From: JAZGDL01 sp036477795
GTDB lineage: Bacteria; Planctomycetota; Phycisphaerae; UBA1845
DNA: 46,707 nucleotides
Direction of reading: 5' to 3'
NCBI GenBank assembly: GCA_036477795.1
Contig: JAZGDL010000032.1
Span: 1-46,707, forward strand
The notes beneath the pieces are model-generated. The model ran no database searches. It was not told the origin of the DNA and saw only the letters and a list, made by a program, of their open reading frames with translations. The position numbers were made by a program, and so were the translations under genes. Positions 1 through 7,426 of this stretch are shown in pieces (position 1 is the stretch's first letter; each line of letters starts with the position of its first letter).

Positions 1-1328
1 ACACGATGGAGGGTCACTTCGTGACACCCACCATCGGGCCATACGACTACTGGGCCATCGAGTACGGCTATCGTCCGGTGGACGGGTCGTACACGCCGCC
101 GAAGTCCGGCGAGGATGAGGAGAAGGCGGAGCCACAAGAGGAAGACAAATCCGCCGATCCGGCGTCCGCCAAGGCGGGTGATCTGGACATTCCGCAGGAG
201 GTGCTCGACAAGCTGCCGCCCGAAGCGCGAAAGATGATCGAAGAGGGCGTGGCCAAAGCGACGGCATCCAAAGAAGCGGTGGATGAGGACAAGCCCAAGA
301 AGTCGGCTCCTTCACCGTTCACGGGCCCCAACGCCGCCGAACTCAAAATGCTCGACGCTATTGCGTCGCGGTCGGCGGAGCCCGAGCTCGCCTACGCGTC
401 GGACGAAGATACCACGTTCCTCTCACCGGACCCCAAAAGCAATCGGTTTGACATGGGGGCTGATCCCATCGAATGGGCCCGCGAACGCATTACGCTGGTG
501 GATCAGCGGTTGGAAAAGATCCTCGAATGGGGGGTGAAAGACAAGGAAAGCTGGTACCACAGCAGAGCAGCCTTTATCACCCTGATCTTCGAGAAGACAT
601 CGGCAGTGGACTACGTCGGAAAGTATATCGGCGGAATCCATACCAGCAGAAGCCACCGCGGCGACCCCCATGCCAGCCCGCCATTTGAGGTGGTTGATCC
701 CCAGCAGCAGCGCGAAGCGCTGGCGTTCGTACAGAGGAACCTGTACAGCGAAGATTTCTTCTCCGTCCCAGTGGAAACGTTGAACCATCTGGCCGTGCCA
801 CGATGGTGGCACGCAGGCACCAGCATCGATTTTGTGGTCGATTTCCCGATTCACAGCTTCATCAGAATACTGCAGTGGTGGAACCTGTTCGACCGACTGT
901 ATCCCAACACGCTGCGCCGGATCCATGACGCGGAGATGAAGACGGCCGCAGACGATAAGTTCACGGTTGCCGAGTACCTGCAAGGCATCCAGAATGCCTG
1001 CTGGTCGGACGCGATCGATGGCGATCGGGCCAAGAGCGGGCGGTGGTCGAACAACTCGCCGTTCATCTCCAGCATCCGCCGATCGCTGCAACGTGAATAC
1101 CTCGGGGTATTGGAGCCGTTGGTGCGCATGAGACCCGGCGTACTGATGTCCCCGGACCTGCACGCTATGGTTGAGCATTCGCTGCGAATGCTGGGGGAGC
1201 AGATAGACGGAGTGCTGGCCGCCGGCGAGTTGGACTTTGCATCGGAAGCCCACCTGACTTCGTGCAAGTCGAGAATCGATCGGGTGCTGCGGCTGCGATT
1301 CGAGGAGGACGTGCCGTGGCGGTTCTAG
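1..1328 (+). CDS. Zinc-dependent metalloprotease, DUF4953/DUF5117 type, C-terminal part (5' end outside window)
   Basis: The reading frame is open from the left edge, so the ATG at base 6 is an internal methionine and the real start lies upstream. The first visible residues include GPYDYWAIEYGYRP, which resembles the segment following the metal site in large secreted metallopeptidases of the DUF4953/DUF5117 family. The HExxH zinc motif would lie before the window and cannot be seen. Residues of about 30-105 form a very acidic and Lys/Ala/Pro-rich stretch that looks like an insertion. It is followed by the family-like segment around FDMGADPIEWARERI and a mostly helical C-terminal region to the stop at 1328. 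The family is usually exported and degrades proteins outside the cytoplasm. The family call is by motif resemblance; the missing N-terminus limits certainty. Confidence 0.7.
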   Translation, partial: TMEGHFVTPTIGPYDYWAIEYGYRPVDGSYTPPKSGEDEEKAEPQEEDKSADPASAKAGDLDIPQEVLDKLPPEARKMIEEGVAKATASKEAVDEDKPKKSAPSPFTGPNAAELKMLDAIASRSAEPELAYASDEDTTFLSPDPKSNRFDMGADPIEWARERITLVDQRLEKILEWGVKDKESWYHSRAAFITLIFEKTSAVDYVGKYIGGIHTSRSHRGDPHASPPFEVVDPQQQREALAFVQRNLYSEDFFSVPVETLNHLAVPRWWHAGTSIDFVVDFPIHSFIRILQWWNLFDRLYPNTLRRIHDAEMKTAADDKFTVAEYLQGIQNACWSDAIDGDRAKSGRWSNNSPFISSIRRSLQREYLGVLEPLVRMRPGVLMSPDLHAMVEHSLRMLGEQIDGVLAAGELDFASEAHLTSCKSRIDRVLRLRFEEDVPWRF

Positions 1329-1650
1329 CAGTTGACGATTGACGATTGAGACTAGAAACTGGAAACTAGAGATGGCCGCCGAAGCGTGTTCTAGTTTTCT
1401 ACTCCCGGCGGTGTGGGACAGACCTGTGAAAAGCCCACGGGTTGCAACCCGTGGGCTTGTGTCGATTCCGGGGTGCGAGAAAGGATTCTCGCACCAGCCT
1501 CGGGACTCGCACCAGCATCGGGACTCGCACCAGCTCTGTTGTGGTGAAGGCCCGCTGCCGTTAGGCTAGGCGCGGTTACTACAGGAAGGCGGCCTCCGGC
1601 CCGCGCGGGCTCGCCGGGGCGGCTGTTTTTAGCACTGAGGAATAGAAGAA
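1329..1650. repeat. Intergenic block of simple repeats and palindromes
   Basis: No gene is seen in these 322 bases. From the left they hold GACGATT and CTAGAAACT simple-repeat units (1332-1372). Next is a perfect palindrome at 1431-1458: a 12-bp stem AAGCCCACGGGT closed by TGCA. Then comes a 22-base imperfect palindrome at 1473-1494, found again in the opposite orientation at 38391-38412. An 18-base unit beginning CGCACCAGC follows, present twice in full and once in part (1490-1534). The 1431-1458 hairpin has no T-run, so it is more likely a dispersed repeat than an intrinsic terminator. The spacer separates the metalloprotease from the prolyl isomerase gene. Confidence 0.8.
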
Positions 1651-2766
1651 ATGAACGGACCGACAAGATTTCTACTGACTATCGTCAGCATGGTATGCGC
1701 GACCGCAGCAACCGGCAGCGCTGAGGATCCGGATGCTTCCGACAAACCGTCGAAGGTCTACGTTCGGATGACGACGACGTTGGGCGATCTTCTGCTGGAG
1801 CTGAACCGGGAAAAGGCGCCGATCACGGTCGACAATTTTCTGAGCTACGTCGACTCGGGGTTCTACGAAGGCACGATATTCCACCGGATCATCAAGGGTT
1901 TCATGCTCCAGGGTGGAGGCATGACGGAAGGATACAAAAAGAAACCGGTCAACGACCCGATTACAAACGAAGCGGACAACGGTTTGAAGAACACATACGG
2001 CACCATCGTCATGGCCCGAACGGGGGACCCACACTCGGCGACCAGCCAGTTCTTCATCAATGTCAAGGACAACAGAGACTTGGACCACAAGGCAAAGAAG
2101 GCGGGCCGCTGGGGCTATTGTGTTTTCGGAAAGGTTGTGGGCGACACCAAGACGCTGGAAGCCATCGTAAACACACCGGTGCACAGGGACCCGCGTGCCG
2201 ATCGCCGGAGCGCAGCGGCTGCGGACACACCGGTGCTGATCAACAAAGTGGAGCGCGTGGATCCCGCAACCATCGCCGACGTTGTGGCAGCCGCTGAGAA
2301 AGCTGCTGCGGAAGCGAAGGCAAGGGCCGCTGCAGAAGCCGCCAAGGCGCCTGAAAAGGAGAAATCCGCCGCTGCCAACCCGATGGAGCAGGGCAAGTCC
2401 TTCGTGGCCGGCAAGGGCGTTGATATCTCCCAAGGCCACATGAGTGAGTCCGGCCTGTGGTATGTCGACACCCAGGACGGAACCGGCGAATCCCCCGAGC
2501 CTTCCAATCTGGTGAAGGTGCATTACACCGGTTGGCTGGCCGACGGCAGCAAGTTCGATTCTTCAAGGACCAGCGGCAAGCCGCTGGAGATGGGGCTGGG
2601 CCAGTTCATCGACGGTTTTACCGAGGGTGTCTCCAGCATGAAAGTGGGCGGCAAGCGATTTCTGGTCATCCCGCCGGAACTGGGCTATGGCACTAGAGCC
2701 AGACCGAAAATCCCAGCCAACTCCACACTGGTTTTTGAGGTCGAACTTATCAGCTTCACTAAGTAG
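1651..2766 (+). CDS. Exported cyclophilin-FKBP fusion, peptidyl-prolyl cis-trans isomerase
   Basis: This 371-residue protein joins two unrelated families of proline isomerase, which catalyse cis-trans isomerisation of X-Pro bonds during folding. A signal peptide covers roughly residues 1-24. The cyclophilin domain (about 36-204) shows FHRII at 77-81, QGGG at 87-90, SQFFI at 132-136 and VFGKVV at 158-163, matching the Arg/Phe/Gln catalytic pocket of the family. An Ala/Lys/Glu-rich, probably helical linker (205-243) leads to an FKBP domain (266-370) with HYTG at 291-294, FDSS at 302-305 and GYG at 345-347. The FKBP pocket tryptophan (VIPGW in typical members) is Phe here. The protein should act in the periplasm-like compartment or at the surface. 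The gene stands alone between repeat-filled spacers. Confidence 0.92.
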   Translation: MNGPTRFLLTIVSMVCATAATGSAEDPDASDKPSKVYVRMTTTLGDLLLELNREKAPITVDNFLSYVDSGFYEGTIFHRIIKGFMLQGGGMTEGYKKKPVNDPITNEADNGLKNTYGTIVMARTGDPHSATSQFFINVKDNRDLDHKAKKAGRWGYCVFGKVVGDTKTLEAIVNTPVHRDPRADRRSAAAADTPVLINKVERVDPATIADVVAAAEKAAAEAKARAAAEAAKAPEKEKSAAANPMEQGKSFVAGKGVDISQGHMSESGLWYVDTQDGTGESPEPSNLVKVHYTGWLADGSKFDSSRTSGKPLEMGLGQFIDGFTEGVSSMKVGGKRFLVIPPELGYGTRARPKIPANSTLVFEVELISFTK

Positions 2767-2897
2767 GCCGATAGGACGAAGGGACACAGGAACGGAGATT
2801 GGAGATTGACGATTGGGGATTGAGCCCCGACCACCTCCCTCTTCGTCCCTTCGTCCCTACTCTTCACTCTATGGTGTAGCGCTGGGGGACCTTGGAT
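2767..2897. repeat. Short spacer with GATTGACGATTGGGGATTG simple repeat
   Basis: The spacer between the isomerase and the PEP-CTERM gene carries the same GACGATTG/GGGGATTG unit (about 2799-2821) seen at 1332, 7238-7305, 7382-7410 and 44850-44880. It also has CCTTCGTCCC-type repeats at 2839-2860. A GGGGGAC run at 2884-2890 is the likely ribosome-binding site for the ATG at 2898. Confidence 0.6.
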
Positions 2898-3836
2898 ATG
2901 CACATTATCAAACGCTTGGTTGGCTATGCGGCGGTTGTGACGATGCTGGCCTCGCCGGTCCGCGCGGGGAACTTCGAAGACGTGCTGGACGGTCTGCGAT
3001 TCGCGGGGTTTGTGGTGGATGGCACGCATTTGCCGCTTTCCAATACGGACGTCTTCGTGGTGGCCAACACCCTGCAGGGCAACACGATTGATCTGGGTGA
3101 TTTCGACTTCGCCGTAGCCGGCCCGGTTTCGCTGTTGCTTGAAACCGGTGGGCGGCTGCTTCCCGAGATCGGGCTGACCTTGAGCACCGGGCAGTTGAAC
3201 ATCAACCGCAACTTTGTGGTGACCGTGGGGCAGGCGCAGCCGTTGGCCTACGCATTCAATCTGGATACGGGGACCAATACCACGAATATCACCGGGAATC
3301 TGCTGTTCGATCTCCGGGCTACCATAAACACGTTCGGCAGCTACGATTTTCGCTTCCAAGCCTCGAACCGTCAGACTACGACGATCGACGGAAGGTTCGA
3401 TAACGTCCGCATCGGCGATCCGGAATTCGACATCGGGCCGGTCGATATCGAGGGCAATATCGTCGCCGACGTGCTGGCCACGGTCACCGACCCGTTTTTC
3501 GATGCCGCCGGGGTTGAAAACATCTTCGCCGAGTTCAGCGGCCGCACCTTCCGCGAACAGCAAGCCACGGAAACGATCGGCAGGCTGAGGACCAAGGTGG
3601 CGGCGGGTGGGCGACTCTCCCAAGAGGAGTTGGCCACGGTATCCGCCATGAAGCTCATTTCGGATTTTCTCGGCGATGAGCTACAGGACCTGGATTTTGT
3701 GGCCGACGGGCTCCCGACTGGTGGCGGCATGTCAGCCAGCGCCCAGGCGGTCCCGGAGCCGGCCACCGCGCTGCTGCTGGCGTTCGGGGCGCTTGCGTTG
3801 TTTCGCCGGAACGGCTGCACCGAGCTAGAAGACTAG
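2898..3836 (+). CDS. PEP-CTERM sorting-domain protein
   Basis: The start is placed at the ATG at 2898 behind GGGGGAC; a TTG two codons upstream is an alternative. An N-terminal signal peptide ends around SPVRAG. The body has no catalytic motif that I recognise and looks like a secreted beta-rich protein. The C-terminus has the tripartite PEP-CTERM signal: VPEPATA, a hydrophobic stretch (LLLAFGALALF), then the basic RRNG. Exosortases recognise this signal and process the protein for release or attachment at the surface. The exosortase at 31429 is the likely processing enzyme, although it lies 28 kb away. Nine residues follow the basic cluster, slightly more than usual. The molecular function is unknown. 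Confidence 0.85.
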   Translation: MHIIKRLVGYAAVVTMLASPVRAGNFEDVLDGLRFAGFVVDGTHLPLSNTDVFVVANTLQGNTIDLGDFDFAVAGPVSLLLETGGRLLPEIGLTLSTGQLNINRNFVVTVGQAQPLAYAFNLDTGTNTTNITGNLLFDLRATINTFGSYDFRFQASNRQTTTIDGRFDNVRIGDPEFDIGPVDIEGNIVADVLATVTDPFFDAAGVENIFAEFSGRTFREQQATETIGRLRTKVAAGGRLSQEELATVSAMKLISDFLGDELQDLDFVADGLPTGGGMSASAQAVPEPATALLLAFGALALFRRNGCTELED

Positions 3837-4032
3837 AGACTAGTGTACTGTTTCGTAATTGACGACGTTTCTGCAATCCGAGCCGCGACCGTCAGGGAGC
3901 GGTTCTTGGACACCGAACGGCACCGCTTCCTTACGGGCGCGGCTCTGAAAAAACGCAATCTGCGTGAAACACTACACTAGAAACTAGAAACTAGAGATAG
4001 GCGCCAACGCGTTTTCTAGTTTCTAGTTACCA
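3837..4032. repeat. Intergenic inverted repeat (AGCCGCGACCGT family) plus CTAGAAACT repeats
   Basis: Bases 3880-3903 (GAGCCGCGACCGTCAGGGAG onward) are the reverse complement, with mismatches, of 3921-3944, so 3880-3946 could fold as one long hairpin. Relatives lie at 8640-8710 and 35862-35888. CTAGAAACT-type simple repeats flank it at 3828-3842 and 3974-4028, partly as an inverted pair around GGCGCCAACGCG. No gene is seen. Confidence 0.75.
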
Positions 4033-4105
<73 letters not shown>

Positions 4106-4236
4106 GTCATGTAATATGGATTCTAGTTGCAGGTTGCCGAAGCGGTGTTTGCGATCTGTTGGTTATTGGTGCGCCGCGCGGGCTGAAGCCCGCGGCTCGT
4201 GAATGACCAATCGGCATTATTGCACTGATACTCGTA
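4106..4236. repeat. Spacer with GC-rich palindrome (GCCGCGGGC family)
   Basis: Bases 4172-4199 form an imperfect palindrome, CGCCGCGCGGGCT and AGCCCGCGGCTCG around GA. A relative in the opposite orientation is at 44314-44341. It sits between the tRNA and the convergent end of the GT-C gene. There is no T-run, so it is treated as a dispersed repeat. Confidence 0.6.
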
Positions 4237-5817
4237 TTACTTAGGAGGGCCGGTTGACGCTTTGCGCAGTATGTGGATCGACTGAGCGAGCCCGGGGATC
4301 TCCGGCAGGCGCTTGCTTATGTCCAGCCAGGGGAAAGGCGGGGGATGGCTGCCAAAATGGGCAAATGGTTCAAAACCGCGTCGGCCAGCCAGGAGCGCAT
4401 TCCAAGCATCCGCGACGGCGGGGTTGTCTGATTTGAGATACCGGGAGTACCACCGCGATACGCAGATGAGGTATCGGGCTTGTACGTCAACCAGGCGCCC
4501 GTCCGGGGAGCGCAGACGCTCCGCATGAAGCTGGGCCGGCGTTGGCAGGTAGAAATCCGATCTGCAGTAGGTCGCTAGAGAATGCTTTACCTCGGGGTGC
4601 TCCTCGATCCAACTCTGAGCGGCACTGCGTGGATCATCCCATAGAAGCATGGTAAGGGACAGCCCGGAGAGGTAAGAAATGAGGGCCAGGGCTGGGATCA
4701 CGCGATTAGCGATGCGGGGACGTCTGTGAAGGACCATCGCCCAGCCCAGCCCCGCGGCCAGCGCGAAGATCGACAGGTGCGGCAGTATGAATCTGACGGC
4801 CAGCAATCGGCTGGGGCAAATGAAAACGGCGTGGTAGGAGATGATGGGGATCAGCAACCAGAGGAAGAGCCGCGTCGATAGGACGGCCAGACTCAACATG
4901 CCCAGAATGAGCAGCACGATCACGACGGGATGGGCGGCGATGGAGAACTCACGGGCATAGGCGGCCAGCAGTTCGAGTTGTCCCATATCGGCTTGAAAGC
5001 GTTTGAGCGACGGTCCCAGAACAGACTGCACGTGAGACCAGTAGTTCCCAGGCCGAAAAAAGGCCTGGCTGACGACGCCGTAGGTGGCCAAACTCGTGAA
5101 CAACCATACTCCGACCTGGCGTATTCCTGTCCTTGCGGCAGGATTGTGCGGTTCGGCTTTCGGCCGAAAGGGAGACCAGAGCACCAGACATGGTAACGCA
5201 ATAATCATCCCCGCAGCCTGGTCTTTTGTGCCGACGGCAAGGGCGGCGAACACGGCTGATGCGACCAGAGGAGAAGGGCGGTTTGTCCGGTGGAAGGCGA
5301 CGAGTCGGTCCAGGGCAAGAACCGTCCAACAAATGTACGGTACATCCAAATTGGTGGTCTGCGAGTAGTACGATACCACGTATGTCCCAGTCCAGTACCC
5401 CGCGGCGAGGAGGCCCGCCCCGGGAGGCCCCAATTGCTCCCCAAGCCGGAAGAAAAGCACCACGACGCCGACCGACATAACCACCGTCACTAATCGTCCG
5501 ATGCGCAACAAGGCGGTCCTGGCGGCGATATCGTCCTTGGCCACTCCCGCGTCGAAGTCAATCTGCCCCGTGGCCCAATACCATCCCACCACGGGAGCGT
5601 ATGTAGCTGCCAGAATGTACTTGTGGACGGGCGGGTAGGGATCACCGTCGGGCCAATACTTCATGGCATGCTTGACCCAGTTGAGAATGTGAAATCCTCC
5701 AACGGAATCCACGGCCCAGGATACCTTGCCGGGCAATCCCCAGGTCCAGGCGGTGTGAGTCTGAATGACGACGAATGCCAGGCACAGGATGATGAGCCAG
5801 CGTCTATGGCGGAGCAT
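4237..5817 (-). CDS. Membrane glycosyltransferase, GT-C fold (dolichyl-phosphate-mannose mannosyltransferase-like)
   Basis: The start is placed at the ATG ending at 5817 (MLRHRRWLIILC), not the ORF limit at 6018, because the hydrophobic N-terminal helix begins there. This start also overlaps the stop of the upstream gene by 14 bases, as expected for coupled genes. The 526-residue product has a first transmembrane helix, a loop rich in Trp/Asp/His (AVDSVGGFHILNW, PDGDPYPPVHKY) and about ten further hydrophobic helices. This is the plan of GT-C enzymes, which take a sugar from a polyprenyl-phosphate donor and use acidic residues in the first outer loop. The C-terminal 100 residues look extracytoplasmic. 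Substrate and donor cannot be read from the sequence. It probably works in the adjacent polysaccharide locus. Confidence 0.8.
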   Translation of the reverse strand: MLRHRRWLIILCLAFVVIQTHTAWTWGLPGKVSWAVDSVGGFHILNWVKHAMKYWPDGDPYPPVHKYILAATYAPVVGWYWATGQIDFDAGVAKDDIAARTALLRIGRLVTVVMSVGVVVLFFRLGEQLGPPGAGLLAAGYWTGTYVVSYYSQTTNLDVPYICWTVLALDRLVAFHRTNRPSPLVASAVFAALAVGTKDQAAGMIIALPCLVLWSPFRPKAEPHNPAARTGIRQVGVWLFTSLATYGVVSQAFFRPGNYWSHVQSVLGPSLKRFQADMGQLELLAAYAREFSIAAHPVVIVLLILGMLSLAVLSTRLFLWLLIPIISYHAVFICPSRLLAVRFILPHLSIFALAAGLGWAMVLHRRPRIANRVIPALALISYLSGLSLTMLLWDDPRSAAQSWIEEHPEVKHSLATYCRSDFYLPTPAQLHAERLRSPDGRLVDVQARYLICVSRWYSRYLKSDNPAVADAWNALLAGRRGFEPFAHFGSHPPPFPWLDISKRLPEIPGLAQSIHILRKASTGPPK

Positions 5818-7321
5818 GGTCTCTGGAGTCTCCCTTGATCGCCGGATCGATGAGGTAGACCTGTACGGACTCACTGGGGCCCACCAAGTAGGTATCGAAC
5901 GTCGCCAAGAGGTCGGCGCGGCCCTGGAACCACCGGCGAGGGGGCGAGCCGTGGTTCGATGCCCCGCACACGATCCACGTCCTCCTGTCGATGGTATCGG
6001 CGACCTTTCTAATATCATGCGAGTCGATCTCGATAGGGCGCTTCAAGTAGTAGGCTCCCTCCAGCCGGTGGGCGCACACCTGATCGTCCGGTTGAATCCT
6101 GGCAGCCACGTACTCCAGGGCTTCGCGGACACGGGAGCGATAGCCGCCTTCGGTGTAGTATCCCAGCAGGCTGACGAGTTGGGATGAGGCCAGTGCCAGT
6201 ATCGGGATGAAGCTCAGCGCTTGTCGTCCGCCTCTCCCCATATGCTTCCAGATCGACATGCATCCTACGGATGCGAGCAACAGCCAGGGATAGAGGCTGA
6301 TGAGGCAATAGCGCGCCTCGACGAACGCGAAGAGGCCGACGATCGAAAAGGCCAGCGCGGGTATCACGCCGGCCAACAATAGGAAGATTCCAAGACGGTC
6401 CCGCTGTCGATGCAGCCACCAGGCGCTGCCCAGGGCTGCGGCAATCATCGGCGGCTGCACATAGAACGCGGTTGAGGCGAAGAGACGGAAGGGCGGCTGA
6501 TTGGGCCCTTGGAAGAATCGAAGCCATTGTTCAGGATTTGATCGCACGTCGCGAAAGAGCAGGGCGCATAAAGCGGCGAGCAGTGCAAACCCAACAATGA
6601 GTGGGACCTTTGGGAACCGTGGAATCTCTCCTGTAATTCGCCGGACCAACAGGTCGGCGCCGAAGACCAGGAAAATGACCGCGGCTGTGGGTTGCGACAG
6701 TACGGCAAGCACCGCCATAGCCACCGCCAACGACCACGACCGGACGTAACCGTTCCGGGTGGCCTGATAGTAGAATATCAGCCCCAGGCTGTAGAAGAGG
6801 AACTGCAACGAGTAGAAGCGGGCCGTCTGCGACCAGAGGATGTGCCAGTGCGACAAACAGAGGAACAATGAGGCAAGAGTGGACGCCGGCACCGGCAGAA
6901 TCTGCCGTGTTGCAAGGTAAATCAACGGGATAGTGACAATGCCGATCAGGCACGACGGCAGCCGTGCGGCTCGTTCATCCAGCCCCCGTTCCCGCCAAAC
7001 TTCGTAGCCATCAGCGGGTAGCACGTCGGGGCCCAGCCCCTGGACGTTCAGCCCGATTCGAGTCGGCAGGTAACCGAGCATCTTGGAGTAGAACAGATCG
7101 GACGACAGGGCATTGTGAATGGTTCCAAGCTCATCCCCCCATAGGCTAGGGGCGTCAAGTTGCCAGAGCCGAAGCGACGTGGCCAGCAATGTCAGCGCCA
7201 CTACAATAAGGATTTCGCGAACCGGGCGCCGGAATGCGGATTGGGGATTGGGGATTGGGGATTGACGATTGGGGATTGACGATTGACGATTGGGGATTGA
7301 CGATTCCCTTGGTGCGTTCAT
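5804..7321 (-). CDS. Membrane glycosyltransferase, GT-C fold (ArnT/PMT-2-like)
   Basis: About 505 residues. The first helix (ILIVVALTLLATSLRLWQL) is followed by DAPSLWGDELGTI, matching the first-loop acidic motif of ArnT/PMT-2-type enzymes (DE near Trp), which transfer sugars from lipid-linked donors on the outer membrane face. Nine or more further helices follow, then a soluble C-terminal tail with WIVCGASNHG. The ATG ending at 7321 is preferred over the GTG/ATG limit at 7351. No later start exists before the first helix, so residues of about 8-28 are encoded by the tandem GATTGGGGA/GACGATTG repeat and read as repeated SIPNRQ/SIPNPQ units. The 3' end overlaps the next GT-C gene by 14 bases, which indicates an operon. 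It is divergent from the GT4 gene at 7427. Confidence 0.82.
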   Translation of the reverse strand: MNAPRESSIPNRQSSIPNRQSPIPNPQSAFRRPVREILIVVALTLLATSLRLWQLDAPSLWGDELGTIHNALSSDLFYSKMLGYLPTRIGLNVQGLGPDVLPADGYEVWRERGLDERAARLPSCLIGIVTIPLIYLATRQILPVPASTLASLFLCLSHWHILWSQTARFYSLQFLFYSLGLIFYYQATRNGYVRSWSLAVAMAVLAVLSQPTAAVIFLVFGADLLVRRITGEIPRFPKVPLIVGFALLAALCALLFRDVRSNPEQWLRFFQGPNQPPFRLFASTAFYVQPPMIAAALGSAWWLHRQRDRLGIFLLLAGVIPALAFSIVGLFAFVEARYCLISLYPWLLLASVGCMSIWKHMGRGGRQALSFIPILALASSQLVSLLGYYTEGGYRSRVREALEYVAARIQPDDQVCAHRLEGAYYLKRPIEIDSHDIRKVADTIDRRTWIVCGASNHGSPPRRWFQGRADLLATFDTYLVGPSESVQVYLIDPAIKGDSRDHAPP

Positions 7322-7410
7322 AAGAGTGAAGAGTGAACAGTCAAGGGTCAAGAGTCAAGAGTGATGGGTCCACCTCGTACTTTAATCCCCAATCCGCAAT
7401 CGTCAATCCG
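7238..7410. repeat. GATTGGGGATTGACGATTG simple repeat spanning a divergent gene pair
   Basis: Bases 7238-7305 are a tandem array of ATTGGGG and ATTGACG units. The same units appear in reverse complement at 7382-7410 (ATCCCCAATCCGCAATCGTC). Between them, 7322-7360 contains GAGTGAA/GGTCAAGAGTCAAGAGTG repeats. The array overlaps the presumed 5' ends of both divergent genes. Other copies in the window lie in spacers (1332, 2799, 44850). The shared promoter region for the two leftward GT-C genes and the rightward operon must lie in or next to it. Confidence 0.75.
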
Positions 7411-7426
7411 GCAGCCGGTCGGGGTG

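Noticed and set aside
1431..1458. Perfect palindrome considered as a terminator of the metalloprotease gene
   Set aside because: No T-run on either strand, and it lies among other dispersed palindromes; kept as a repeat.
1490..1541. 18-base tandem units considered as a CRISPR start
   Set aside because: Units abut without spacers and there are fewer than three full copies; no cas genes.
1672..2523. Long minus-strand ORF opposite the prolyl isomerase
   Set aside because: Antisense shadow of a strongly conserved cyclophilin-FKBP gene; no ribosome-binding site or family resemblance.
2685..3623. 312-residue minus-strand ORF opposite the PEP-CTERM gene
   Set aside because: His/Gln/Arg-rich shadow typical of antisense frames in GC-rich DNA; the plus strand has a signal peptide and a PEP-CTERM tail.
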